Positions 13,324 through 24,354 of a stretch of DNA of 64,000 nt are shown piece after piece. Both the position numbers and the translations under genes were made by a program. The number at the start of each line of letters is the position of its first letter. Positions within the stretch are counted from its first letter, which is position 1. The stretch comes from Stercorarius parasiticus (Eukaryota > Chordata > Aves > Charadriiformes > Stercorariidae). The stretch lies in contig VWZL01000820.1 in the NCBI GenBank assembly GCA_013396915.1, forward strand, positions 200,684 to 264,683. Reading direction: 5' to 3'. Under the pieces are notes generated by a model, which was given only the letters and a program-made list of their open reading frames with translations, did no database searches and was not told the DNA's origin.

Positions 13324-13602
13324 CTAACACTTGCTCCTCCCTTGTACACCTCCAACACGAATGTACTGCGAAGGAATGAGTTCCTGCAAGATTTTCTTCG
13401 CTATTTCAAACTCACCTGGTCTTACGTTAATATCAAAGTGATTTTGGTTGACTTTGTAGGCTTTGTATAGTCTGTTCAAATTTACTAATTCCCAACAATG
13501 TGCTGAGAAATGATAACATCTTTGCATTGTATATTTCAGCTTTTTTCCAGGCTTCATTAAGTCACAATCACAACGGCTCCTTGTCTTCTGGTATTTTGGC
13601 AC
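13324..13602 (-). other. unassigned ORF with exon-like borders
   Basis: A 92-codon ORF on the minus strand. Its second half is rich in charged and aliphatic residues (for example the stretch INVRPGEFEIAKKILQEL) and reads more like protein than most openings in this window. Inside it, 13416-13502 (87 nt) is bounded by a pyrimidine-led TTTCTCAG acceptor and a consensus CAG|GTGAGT donor, and the ORF frame is the only one open across that segment. I recognise no family, domain or signal peptide, and no partner exon was found. It could be an isolated exon, a decayed transposon fragment or chance. Confidence 0.2.
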
Positions 13603-16224
13603 TTTTGCCTGGCTGTTACAGCACAGTCCATAATGTTAAAATGTAGAGAAAGATTAGAAAAAGTGCATGCAACTTTTTTGAATCTCAAAAAATTCCCGCT
13701 ATAGGTTTTCATCAGAAACTCATTGTGACATGCTTGCATGTGAATTCTTAGCAGAAATTGCAGAACCCTTTAATTAAATTAAGCAACTGACACTGCGTGA
13801 AATCAACAAATATCAACAGGTCATTTTGTGACAAGGAAAGAGCTGGTGTTCTTACTGGCAAGAAGGGATATAAATAGAAATACTCCCAGGCCTAAATTTT
13901 TTCCCCTCAGAATCAGGACAAACCAGTAATGGAGGACATGCATCAGCAGCGTTAGGGAGAAAAAGACAAATTATGGGAACTAATCGTATCTCCAACGCAC
14001 AGCATATGACTATTGAATCACGAATCCACCATAATAGATCTCGGAAGAACGCCACATATCACAGGAAAATAAATGTAACTTCTGCAAACCAAACAGATTA
14101 AGGGCAGAGTATACTTCACCAGGTTGCACAGGGACATGGACACAAAGCTTGCTTTAGCACTTGTTTTCTAAGCATGCTGTGCAGAAAAATTTCCAATTTT
14201 GTTCAATAGAATGAAAAGAGATATCAGCAGAAGTGATGACAGTGCTAAGCAAAAAAAACATAAGTCAGGTGGGATACATGCAAAAAGGTTAAGGGTCCGC
14301 AGCCATAGCGAGGTTACTAAAAAGGTTAATATTTAGCAATAATTGCCCCATAGGGTGTGTGATAACACTTATTCCCTATTCTAAAAAGCTATAATGTTCA
14401 CAGAAGTATTATTAATTTTAATATTCACATGCATCAACGAAGGCCCTTAATTTTTAAGCAGGAACTGAAACCATGCTTGTTTGGCAATGTATTCAATTAT
14501 TAAGGTATTTACCTAGGTACTGTGATAGTTTTGGTGTTAATATTTTATCAATGATGTTATAATTGTATATTGGCACAAGTTATGCAAACTATTACAAGGT
14601 ACATTTTTACTTCATATCTAGGCCGGTGTCTCCCACACTCAGCTGAAATAGAACCTGGCCATGGAACTAGCTCCCCAAACCTCAGTGAAATGACGCTTGA
14701 GGTCTAGGTAGTAGTACCAAATTCTAAATATCTCTACATTGAGAAAGTTCTCCAGCCAGGGGGTTTTAATTTTCACTATAATTTCTGTTTTCACGTTCAA
14801 GTATAAAATAAGGATTTTTTTTGGCTGGTAACTTTTCGTTTACGCTATGTGATCTTTTCTGCAAAATATCCCATTCATTACATAGTCCACAAAATGCGTA
14901 TTTTATTTCAAAGCTTCTAAAGTAAAAAAAAAAAAGAAACGAAACCAAAGGCAAACAGCCCAAAAGATATCTGTGGCACAATCCCATAGCCCAATTGTAT
15001 GTGATCACTATTTTCTGAGACACTGTTCTCAGCTGTGAGTGATAATGTCTGGTAACTCACTGAGGTGAAACATTGCCTTATTCAGAAAAATAATTTGGGC
15101 CACTGCTGTAGAAAATGAATGCTACATTCTTTACACGGAAAAAGAGCATGGGATATGATTTCCTATATAAGGAATGCTCTTCTGCAATACATCAAATCTC
15201 TTTTCTCCTGTGTGTGCAAATGCACTCTCCTTTGTTACATTATAAGAGGGTGCATAACTCCAAAAGAAATGGAGTTAGATGAAAAAGAGCCATTCCAAAC
15301 TCTACTGATTAAAATAAATGTGCTCATAAAAGAGACAGGAGAGTAAATTACTGCATCCCCAGAACAGCAGTAACTTATACACCAACAAGTTATTTTCAAG
15401 TTTGCCAGAGGAAATAATCTGCTATCAACAAGGGGTAATTGCCTGAGCAAACTAGTCTTTACATCTCACACATGCTGTCACCTTGTGTAAGAAAGAAATA
15501 CACCACATATCAATTCAGGAAGAAAAAAAAATTTGAAACATTCCTTTAAAGGCTGCTTCTCTCAGCCGTTTGAAAGAGAGAACATATACACAGCTTGGAA
15601 CATATCTAATCTCTGCTCTTTTCTTATCGCTGAAGAGTATCCTAACACACCACAAAATTCATAAGCAGCCTCGGGCAATATTAGAAAGGATCCATTTTAG
15701 ATTAGAACAGAAATTTTAATCTGAGATTTACCTGTGGCTGTCACAGGTGAAAGCAGGTTACTGACAAAACCCTTCAGGAATAAATGAAGGAACTATTAAG
15801 TAAAAGAGACAAAATTTTCTGATTTTTATACCAATACAAGCTGCTTAAAGAGCAAGGTGAATACTTATTTCAGTGAATATGCACAGACACACACCCTCTT
15901 TTGTATTCCCATTACACAAATATTCATTTGACTAAAGTGCTCCTGACCCAGGGGCTCACAGAAAAGGAGTTTTCAGCATTCCCATGGATGATTTTTTCGT
16001 CAAAGCAAGGTGCAAGATTTGTCTGTACGTAAGTATTTAACGTTCATTTTGCCATGTAAGACAGACTGTAACATGTATTCTACAAATATGAGTACAACGG
16101 ACAGAAAAAGAAAGTTTCTCATTCATGAGAAGAGCAATCCTTTCTTTAAAATCTTGTACTAAAAAGGCGGCAACTGTTAATAAAAAAACCAACCAACCAC
16201 AGGTGGTGGCAATCTCTTTATTAG
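13603..16224. other. AT-rich unique sequence, no gene seen
   Basis: All frames are closed frequently, and the remaining short ORFs show no family resemblance. No RNA gene or known interspersed repeat was recognised. Confidence 0.6.
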
Positions 16225-16820
16225 TCATAGAATCACAGACTGGTTTGGGTTGGAAGGGACCTTAAAGCCCACCCAGTGCCACCCCCTGTCCTGGGCAGGG
16301 ACACCTCCCACCAGCCCAGGTTGCTCCAAGCCCCGTCCAACCTGGCCTTGAACCCCTCCAGGGATGGGGCAGCCACAGCTTCTCTGGGCAACCTGGGCCA
16401 GGGGCTCACCACCCTCACAGCAAAGAATTTCTTCCTAATATCTCATCTAAATTTCCCCTCTTTCAGTGTAAAACCCTTCCCCCTCATCCCATGGCTCCCC
16501 TCCCTGCTCCAGAGTCCCTCCCCAGCTTTCCTGGAGCCCCTTGAGGGCCTGGAAGGGGCTGGAAGGTCTCTCCGGAGCCTTCTCTTCTCCAGGCTGAACC
16601 CCCCCAGCTCTCTCAGCCTGTCCTCCCAGCAGAGGGACTCCAGCCCTCCCAGCATCTCCGGGGCCTCCTCTGGCCCCACTCCAACAGCTCCGTGTCCTTC
16701 TGCTGTTGGTGCCCCAGAGCTGGAGGCAGCACTGCAGGGGGGTCTCCCCAGAGCAGAGCAGAGGGGCAGAATCCCCCCCTCACCCTGCTGCCCACGCTGC
16801 TGGGCATGAGCCCAGGATAC
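16225..16820 (-). mobile_element. CR1 LINE fragment, about 600 bp
   Basis: On the minus strand this is a 5'-truncated CR1. It begins in the sequence encoding the end of ORF2 and runs through the 3' UTR to the octamer tail (complement at 16225-16240, TCATAGAATCACAGAC). It is strikingly GC-rich and holds most of the local CpGs, unlike the AT-rich flanks. The large ORF on the plus strand (16276-16809) is an antisense shadow of this element, not a gene. Confidence 0.95.
16233..16679 (-). pseudogene. CR1 ORF2 C-terminal remnant, one in-frame stop
   Basis: The minus-strand frame encodes the post-reverse-transcriptase C-terminal part of CR1 ORF2, including the characteristic segments [20 protein letters not shown] and WPRLPREAV. 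The frame is open from 16679 down to a single TGA at 16443-16445 and then continues in the same frame to about 16233. Apart from that stop it is uninterrupted, so the copy is moderately young. It lacks the endonuclease and catalytic RT domains and cannot be active. Confidence 0.85.
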
Positions 16821-19234
16821 TTCTGTGAAGTAACAGAGGGGCTAGCTGTCGTAGTTAGTTACTTATTTTTTGAGAAGTAGAAAAGAATCTGCTTCTTAAG
16901 AGGCAGCATGGTCGGCTCTTTCTATTAGCATTATTTTACCTTCAGTTAAATATTGAACAATATTTGATTAACCAGAAAAACACATTTCCTTCTGTTCCTA
17001 CCCAGCAGAGGAAAGAAAAATTGTCTTAATTTCCTCCACTCTATCGCTTTCGACTTTTATGTAGTTAAATGAGCTGCCTTGTGCTACCTGTAGCACTGTG
17101 AGCATGAAGCCGTGTAGCTAAAAATGAATAGGAATAAAAAAACCCACCCAAACTTGAGTCATCCTGATTAACGTTTCGGTCTGATCATATTTTGGAACCT
17201 GGTAGGATTGCTTGATCAAGACAGTAAGCAATGCAAAAATAGAGTCAGAACTTGAATTTTCCTAAATTAAAGATTACGGGGCATATGGGAGTATTTCTGT
17301 CTCCCATCCAACCCTTAAGACACTCTTCCAACAAAGAAAAATGGATAGGTCTTCAAAGATTTTTGGCAGCATTCTGGCAAAAGATATAAACTACTGTCAA
17401 GCGTAGTATGGAAGAAAACCCATCTCAGTTGACAGAAACAATATGCTTAAAGTTTTCTGTTGGTCATGATTTTGTATTCCAACGCTACTTTGAATTCCAA
17501 ATTAATCACTGTGGTTATTAAAGAAAAAAGAAACCTCCTTTAACCACGGCAAAAGTCATGAATGAGATCCGTCAGTGCAGCCAGCAATCAATTCTTTGGT
17601 CTCCCTGCCTGTCAGCCTGCATATTTGGACCTGTGATTCACAAGGTCTGGAGTTTGGTCTGACCTTTGAAGAGCTCACGTGGTACCCTAGCGTGGTTCTA
17701 TTTCGAAAGCATCAATTGCAGCCAGACAGGGTCCGACCATGCAGTTACAATTCCTCCTTAGCTACAATGCAGATAAAAAAATCACAAGATTTGAATAAAA
17801 TAAAAAATAGCCCAATGCAGAGTATGTAGGCTGACATTTTTCACTCAAAAATTAAGCTTGCTGTGTCTTCAACGCCAATTCATGTGAGTTTTGTGTGTTT
17901 TATCAATGATAATTCCTAATGCAGGAAATACACCACCTATAATGGATTGCTGCACGCAAGAAAGAAATACATCACCGACACCTGTCCCTAGTACAGTAAT
18001 AAAATGTTACAGATTTCAGGGATAAAAACATCATAATAAAATATGCTCTGTATGCAAATAATAAGACTACTTTTTGAATTGAAACAAAGATGGAAACTGT
18101 TTCCTGAAGTGGAAAACTGGAGGATTAAAATTGAATCATTGCTTCTATCCCCCGAATGAAAGAAAATAAAGGATTACAAATATCACTCAACTTTTATTAG
18201 TGCATGGCAGTCACCAGAAATGGGACTATTCGCCCTGGGAACAAACCTGGTGATATTTTTTAGAGTGAACAGTCTCATTTTGTTGCACAACAATATTGAG
18301 ACCGAAACTAGAACTGAGCTACTGGGACAACGTTAGCTTGGTTTGAAGCAAGAAATCGGACTGTATAGAATTCCTTGATGAAGAAAAATGGCAGCCGCGG
18401 GGTCTTCCTGTCTCCTACTACCTTTGGTGAGTTCATCCCTGACCATTACAGCTTATTTCATGTTACTTTTTGTAAGCCACACCTCATGTCCCCCAAGCAG
18501 AATGTTTTTCTATGCCCAACCATTTGCCATAGATCATTAAACAACACAAAAGACACATGCTCTTGTGACATCAGGTTGTTTAAAAAACAGTCTTATTTAT
18601 TGCAGAGGGATGTGCAGGTTACAGTTGCCATATCTAGCAATAGCTCACGCTTAGAAACCTATGCCCCATAATGGACCAGTTTCCAGTCCTGTCAGCAGCT
18701 TTCAGAACATAAAGGGAATTTTCTGAACTGCCGTGGGTGGTGGAAACCCGCGAAAATGTGAGAGCACAGACATATTTGCTGCGCGACATCCTCTGACATG
18801 GAGAATCATTTTGCAAAAAATGAAGCGATATGACAAATTACAGCACCTTGCACTTTAAGGAGTTTTTCCCACATTTGCTTACACTTTCCATAACAGCTTC
18901 TAGAAAAGTGCATGAGATGTACCTAAATAATATTCTAACAATTACGGCTCCTTATGAAAGAGCTGGTATTTCAAAACATCAGACTATGTGTTAAATATAC
19001 CATGGAAGTTAGGATAGGAGCTTTTTTCACAAGTGGGGAAGCCAGAACACGGGATACAGATCATCCCAAACAGATGCCAGTGGGATCCACAAAACACTTT
19101 TGTATTTGCTACTCGTCTTCCACTATGTTTCAAAATATGCCAGCAAGTGTTTATAAATATATATATTTGTACGTATATGGATATTTTTACTGGGACTCTG
19201 TCTTGTATTTCTCAGCATCAGTCTTTACCCTTGA
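16821..19234. other. AT-rich unique sequence, no gene seen
   Basis: No exon or known repeat was recognised. Short ORFs at 17575-17829, 18375-18671 and 18954-19299 have no visible domains. The motif GAAATACACCAC or a close variant recurs near 15498, 17929 and 17965, which may be coincidence. Confidence 0.6.
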
Positions 19235-19896
19235 TTCATAGAATCATAGAAATATTGTGGTTGGAAAAGAGCTTTAAGATCATCGAGTCCAACCATTAAC
19301 CTAGCACTGCGGAATCCACCACTAACCATGTCCCTCAGCCCCACATCTACCCGTCTTTTAAATGCCTCCAGGGATGATGACTCCACCACTTCCCTGGGCA
19401 GCCAGTTCCAACGCTTGACAACCCTTTCTGTGAAGAAATTTTTCCTAATCCAATCTAAACCTCTCCTGGTGCAACTTGAAGCCATTTCCCCTTGTCCCAT
19501 TGCCTGTTCCTTGGGAGAAGAGACTGACCCTCCCTGGCTACCTCCTCCTTTCAGGGAGCTGTAGAGAGTGAGAAGGTCTCCCCTCAGCCTCCTTTTCTCC
19601 AGGCTGAACACCCCCAGCTCCCTCAGCCGCTCCTCACCAGACTTGTGCTCCAGACCCCTCAACAGCTCCGTTGCCCTTCTCTGGACACACTCCAGCACCT
19701 CAAGGTCTTTCTTGTTGTGAGGGGCCCAAAACTGGACAAGGCACTCAAGGTGGGGCCTCACCAGTGCCCAGTACAGGGGGATGATCACTTCCCTAGTCCT
19801 GCTGGCCACACTATTGATGATACAAGCCAGGATGCTGTTGGCCTTCTTGGCCACCTGAGCAGTTGAATGTCTGCATTCATGGTTGAACCTCTCCAT
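19225..19896 (-). pseudogene. CR1 ORF2 C-terminal fragment, open throughout (223 codons)
   Basis: The frame encodes the region downstream of the CR1 reverse transcriptase core. Recognisable segments in order are [20 protein letters not shown] (around residue 32), [20 protein letters not shown] (around 93) and [20 protein letters not shown] (around 168). No stop or frameshift interrupts it, and it even reads through the 3' UTR and octamer tail to end in flanking DNA. The copy lacks the endonuclease and the catalytic RT motifs, so it is dead as a mobile element. The intact frame points to recent insertion or to luck. Confidence 0.9.
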
Positions 19897-19905
19897 TCAG
19901 GCTCT
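19235..19905 (-). mobile_element. CR1 LINE fragment, about 670 bp
   Basis: A minus-strand CR1 with the octamer tail complement at 19235-19250 and the adjoining conserved 3' UTR block. It is truncated at its 5' end within ORF2, at about 19900. Its subfamily differs from the 16.2 kb copy: the sequence is less GC-rich and the 3' segment is distinct. Flanking target-site duplications were not evident by eye. Confidence 0.95.
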
Positions 19906-20350
19906 CAGCTTTTTCACTTCTGGATTACTCTTTGCTTGCAGCTTCATTGAGTTTCCTTCACCAATAGCATGTTTTCCCGAGGACAGGAGCTCAGGAGGTG
20001 CTGTCAAGGGCATGGTCTAAGCTGGCATCATGCATGCACGAAGAGGTATGCACCCTTGGGACTGCCATGCGCTGAGGCAAATAGAAGCTGTTGTATTCCT
20101 CCTCCTTCTCATAGGGCACCTGCAATGGGAGCCTCTCTTCCTTCATCTTTGCCACCTACATGCTTGGGTTGTTTATTCTTCCCCTACTTACCAGTACCGA
20201 GACCTGCTGCTGTGTTGGCGTTCTCATGCTGCTCCGTAAAGGACTTAGAGAGGCACAATTATGTGATTCCGTACTTCTGCCCCTCTCATGTCTTTTATCA
20301 GTAGGAAAGCAGGGAACACGACACAAAAGATAAATGAGGATGGTGCTTGA

Positions 20351-20391
20351 TGACGTCAGTTAATCAGTCAGCTATTTTGAAGTACTGACTG
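20351..20391. promoter_or_regulatory. palindromic CRE followed by inverted repeat
   Basis: TGACGTCA at 20351-20358 is the full CREB/ATF consensus palindrome. It is followed by CAGTCAG (20365-20371) and its complement CTGACTG (20385-20391), separated by 13 bases. Functional use is inference, since single sites occur by chance. Confidence 0.3.
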
Positions 20392-21907
20392 ACTAGTCAC
20401 TAAATTGCAGGCTAAAAAGTCCTCTCGTACAGACACGCACCAATCTGACTGACGTACCCTGGCTGCTGAATGTTGTAGCATTTGAAAGCGCTTGAGCACT
20501 GTATACCTAATTTAACAATTTCAGTCTTTATGAAGATTTGACTTAAAAAATTACAGGAAACATCATGGAGGAACTCAAGAGAGACTTTAGTAAACATCTG
20601 GTTATAATTCTGAAAATGTGCTCCGAAGGAGCGTTTTAAAATATGAGGCCAGTGTATAATACTCCAATTTTGCATCTGTTTTAAGGAAAATCAGACAGAT
20701 TTAAATTTAAGAAATACATAACTGTACAACTGTTCTAACTATTTATCTAAGTTCTAACCTACCTAAAAAGATTTTATCCCTAAGCTTGCCTTAGGTCTAA
20801 ACAATGTAAAGTGAGCTAAAGGCGACCGTAACCCTTTGACCCCTACAAGCCCCTATTTATAAACTGTATATCATAAATATCTATTACAAAAATATTACCA
20901 GTGGGAGGGGAAAAAATCAATAAAAAATAAAAAAGAAAAGTGTGCATTATAAAAAAGACTGTCATGAGTTGAAACACCTTCAGTTAAATGTATATATAAC
21001 ATACATCACACATAAAAGCTATTAATCCAATTTAACAACATTCAATGCATTTATGCTAAGAAACTGCTAAAAAGCACTAAATGGAATTTACCGAGATGAA
21101 TAAAAAGCACAATTACCAACTAGACTTGGGAGATTCCAGTTAGTAAATGAGGCTGTGAAATTGCTTTGTGTTAAAAGAGTATTAATGGCTATGCCAGCAC
21201 TTGACTAATATTTTATGGTGCAGGCTGTTACTAAATCAGAACCTTTGCATGTCTTCCTGTAAAGTCATTTAGTTATACTTGGAATATATTTTTTCTTTAC
21301 AACATTTTCAAGATTTCACTGTGTTTTGGAAGTTCCTAATCCCGAAGACTTTTCTGTAAGCCGAAGCTACCCATGCTACCTGTTCCTCGCCCAGAGGTTG
21401 TTGGTAAATTAATGGCAAGGGTGAACTATTGCTTTGCAGGTGCTGGCAAGCGCTCTCTTTCGGCAAGCAGTGCAAGAATCAACTAACTCAAAGAAAATCA
21501 CGCCAGGGTACAGCACATTCAATACCACCGTCATGTGTTTTGGTGTGTCAGCCGTAAGAAGTGATGTGAACTGTGAAGTCCTCGCCTGGGGAACTGTGGA
21601 ACCTGATTTTTCCACCCTAATTCCAGCCTCCCTCCAAGGATGGAAGTCCAAAGACGCCTTTGGAAAGGTCCTCTGCGACTAGTTCTGTGAAGGCAAGGGA
21701 CCAGCTCCATGCTAGAGGGCCTGGTCTGTGTCATACTACTGCTCCTTGCTTCAAATTTGCAAGTGATTCATTTGGTCTCTTGCAAATTTCAAATTTCGTT
21801 GGAAAAAACAATATTACGGAAACAGATTTTATTAGCTGTCTGTAGTATTGGCCATAAATGACAACGTGCTGGTACTTTTATTTGCAAAATATTTAAAGAT
21901 TGTATTT

Positions 21908-21947
21908 TAATTAATTTATTAATTTAATTAATTTAATTAATNTTTAA
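21908..21947. repeat. AATT-rich simple repeat with assembly N
   Basis: A simple repeat of TTAATTAAT-type units, interrupted by an N at 21942. It is low-complexity DNA. Confidence 0.85.
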
Positions 21948-23057
21948 TAGAGGAATGCAGTAGGCCTCACACCAGCATCGTTTTTTGCAGTCTTTTAAAA
22001 TACTGGATATCTGAGTCAATCTCTTGAGAGAAATGAATGAATGAAGGCACTCAAATCTCCTATTGTGGCCTAAACTGCTTTAGTATTGAAGTGAGAGGAT
22101 GTGAAATCATATACGCGCAGGCTCTTTATGTGTGAATTTGAATAATATATGAAGTTCATATAATGGTGAATAGCAATAATAAACATTACAACCTTGGTAA
22201 CAATGACCAATAAGCAAAAATAAATACCCCCTGAATGAGAATTGTAAAGTTCTATGAAGTTATACCCTATTCAATGAAATTTGAAGGCTTTACTCCCTTA
22301 GCCTTTCCCATCGTGCTGTTGAGCAAAACACACCGCTGTGCGTGGGAAAGTGCTTGGATGCAGCAGATTCATCCCATAACAGGGTGGGGTCCTAATAGCA
22401 AAGTTTTATACATCTACACAAAGTCAAATTTTCCATGTGAAAAGCTGGTTAAGACGCAAATCCTCTTCTCAATTAACCCCGACCTGGCGCAATAAAATCC
22501 GGTGCAGTCTTCCCTGATAAGGAGGACGTGCAAACCACAGGGAGGAGAGCGGCAAACCAGCCAGAAAACCCAACTGAGGGTACCATTAGCCAGACGACAG
22601 CCTCCGAACGGAACTTGGAGGAAAAGCAAAATCCACCATAATGTACTGAGTCGTTATTGCTAACAGAAGCATAGCTCGCCTGTAACAGCAGTAATGTTGG
22701 TCTCAACTGGGGAAACACGGCAGGAGGTTCGCGGAGTGCTCTTCCAGCATGCTGGGGAAATGATCCCTGGTGAACGCCCAAATGCGGCTCGAAACATCAG
22801 AAGCGCTGGTACTCAGATCATCTGAAGCACCAGTTACAAATATATTACAAGGACGTATACGCTCAAAGCTGCTGTTATATGAAGCATGTCATCTGTATAG
22901 CCCAGAGGAGAAGAATTAAATCGTGCAATCCTAGTTAGGAGCTGAATGAGTACTCAGAGCTGAAAGGGGTGGAACGCAATAGCAAGTAGTCAGAAAAGAA
23001 AGACGCTTTAGCCTTTTCTGGACCATTTCTACACCCCGGAATGAACCCCATTTGTCA

Positions 23058-23206
23058 CCAAGGGCAAAGTTAACTACCGAACCCCAAACATAGAGGGTAG
23101 CCAGCTGAATTGATAGAATTTAACGCCAAGGGCAAAGTTAGCTACAGTGCGGGAGCGCCAAAGCCCAAAAGTAGAGGGTGGCCAGCTGAATTGATGGAAT
23201 TTAACG
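23058..23206. repeat. two-copy tandem duplication, diverged
   Basis: Copy 1 (23058-23125) and copy 2 (23126-23206) are adjacent. Both begin CCAAGGGCAAAGTTA and end in GCCAGCTGAATTGAT followed by a shared GAATTTAACG. They share the central TAGAGGGT and differ by an insertion of about 13 bases and several substitutions, so the duplication is old. I could not assign the unit to a known repeat family. A fragment of an LTR element is possible. Confidence 0.85.
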
Positions 23207-23399
23207 TTATGAATGATGATAAATAAACCCAACGCTACAGGGGAAGCTGGAGCTCCAGCTTTCCACTACAAAAGATTCTCCTAGCTCTCAAACCTCCACG
23301 GCTTTAGCCGGCAGAGGCTCCTGGGCGGGAGAAGTGCTCTTTTATGCCTCCCATGAAATCCCATTCAGGTTCTGCTGCCATATGAATAGCTGATAATTG

Positions 23400-23600
23400 C
23401 CATTTCCTCTCGCTCGCTCGTGCTCCCCGGGAAATCGCAGCTGGCTGCCAACCCCGCCAAAGGGGAGCCGGGTGGAGGGCGGCGCGGCGGCAGCTGCCGG
23501 CGGCACAGCTGGGAGATGCCAGGTCACCTGCGGGAGGGCGCGGGACCCCGTGGGGACGAGATGAGGTACGAATAATGCAGCCCAAGAGCACTTGTTGACG
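23400..23600. promoter_or_regulatory. CpG-rich patch (mini CpG island)
   Basis: A sharp rise in GC and CpG compared with both flanks, densest at about 23440-23565 (GGGCGGCGCGGCGGCAGCTG lies within it). No CR1 or LTR sequence explains it. The plus strand reads as a possible exon at 23441-23565 (125 nt), with an acceptor-like CGCTCGTGCTCC...GCAG| and a donor-like GAG|GTACGA, and at least one frame is open throughout. On the minus strand 107- and 135-codon ORFs also cross it. The product is unknown. It could be a small promoter, an exon of a long non-coding RNA or a GC-rich relic. Confidence 0.3.
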
Positions 23601-23649
23601 CGTAAAAGAAAGGAAGGTTTTTGCCACTGTGAAGAGGAGTTCTGGAACT

Positions 23650-23673
23650 GGGGGTAGGGGTTGGGGTTTTGGG
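23650..23673 (+). other. G-quadruplex motif
   Basis: Four G runs (5, 4, 4 and 3 guanines) are separated by loops of 2, 2 and 4 bases. This satisfies the standard intramolecular quadruplex pattern. It lies just beyond the CpG-rich patch. Confidence 0.75.
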
Positions 23674-23887
23674 TGTATTTTATTTTTTTGCAGCTATAAT
23701 AATACAATTTTTCTTGATTTTTCTCTTGAAGAAGATAATTATGTGACAATATGATTTAAAAAAAAATTAGAAGCATGTTTAGGTGGAAGCACTGAGAAGT
23801 TAAGAAACATGTTGCTTTCCACTGCCCGTAAAACTTCATACGCCATTGTGCCTAGCAGCTGAAAAAAAAATAAAAATTGAATTATTT

Positions 23888-24354
23888 GGGCACTATCTTG
23901 GTTTGAGTGACACAGGACTAATTTCTCTTTCAGTAATTTTACTTTTCACTAAGATCTCTTCTGATGCCTGGTAAAGCTGCATTTNTGGCAGCGCTTGCAG
24001 GGTCCCACATTGGCTGTCCCTGCGGGGAGTGCACGGCTCCTGCTGGTGGAATGGGCCGGGTATAGTCCTTGCATGTTTTACATTGGTATCGGGATCAATA
24101 TTGGTTCTTTAGTGCTATTAATCACAGAATCACAGAATGATAAGTGTTGGAAGGTACCTCTGGAGATCATCTAGTCCAACCCCCCTGCCAAATGATAACT
24201 ATTTAGTCTTATTCTATTAAATCTGTTTATATTTCGACCCTCGGGTTTCCTTGTTTTCCCCGATTCCCCCTCCTGGGTGGGGAGGGGTCATTGGGTGAGA
24301 GAATAATTGTCTAAACAACAATAAAATTGTCGTGGGTTTCTGAAACCACAACAG
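23888..24354 (+). mobile_element. probable LTR-type retroelement remnant
   Basis: The stretch has the layout and wording I associate with avian endogenous-retrovirus LTRs. A moderately GC-rich first half leads to an ATTAAA-type polyadenylation signal (near 24216), then a C-rich/G-rich block (24240-24295), and ends near the near-palindrome GGTTTCTGAAACC around 24334-24348. Single-base N at 23985. No gag, pol or env reading frame adjoins it, so at most it is a solitary LTR. Family and exact ends are uncertain, and the assignment is by recollection, not by search. Confidence 0.4.
24124..24184 (-). mobile_element. short CR1 3' tail inside the LTR-like repeat
   Basis: Tail octamers (CACAGAAT type) are followed by the conserved CR1 3' block (complement TGGAAGGTACCTCTGGAGAT). 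Only about 60 bases are present. Either a severely truncated CR1 inserted into the surrounding repeat, or the surrounding repeat family carries this segment as part of its sequence. Confidence 0.85.

Larger units (their letters stand above)
19906..23057. other. mostly AT-rich unique sequence, no gene seen
   Basis: No exon of a known family was recognised. An AATT-rich simple repeat lies at 21908-21947 and includes an N at 21942. A perfect CRE sits at 20351-20358. The stretch 22490-22800 is less AT-rich and holds overlapping minus-strand ORFs with no visible domain. Confidence 0.55.

Noticed and set aside
16276..16809. 177-codon plus-strand ORF rich in proline and serine
   Set aside because: It is the antisense of a CR1 element and explained entirely by that repeat.
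15490..17980. Recurring GAAATACACCAC-type word near 15498, 17929 and 17965
   Set aside because: Flanking sequence does not extend the similarity, so no repeat unit can be defined.
20740..20870. Possible nuclear mitochondrial insertion (AAAGTGAGCTAAAGG-like wording)
   Set aside because: I could not align it to any mitochondrial rRNA or protein gene pattern.
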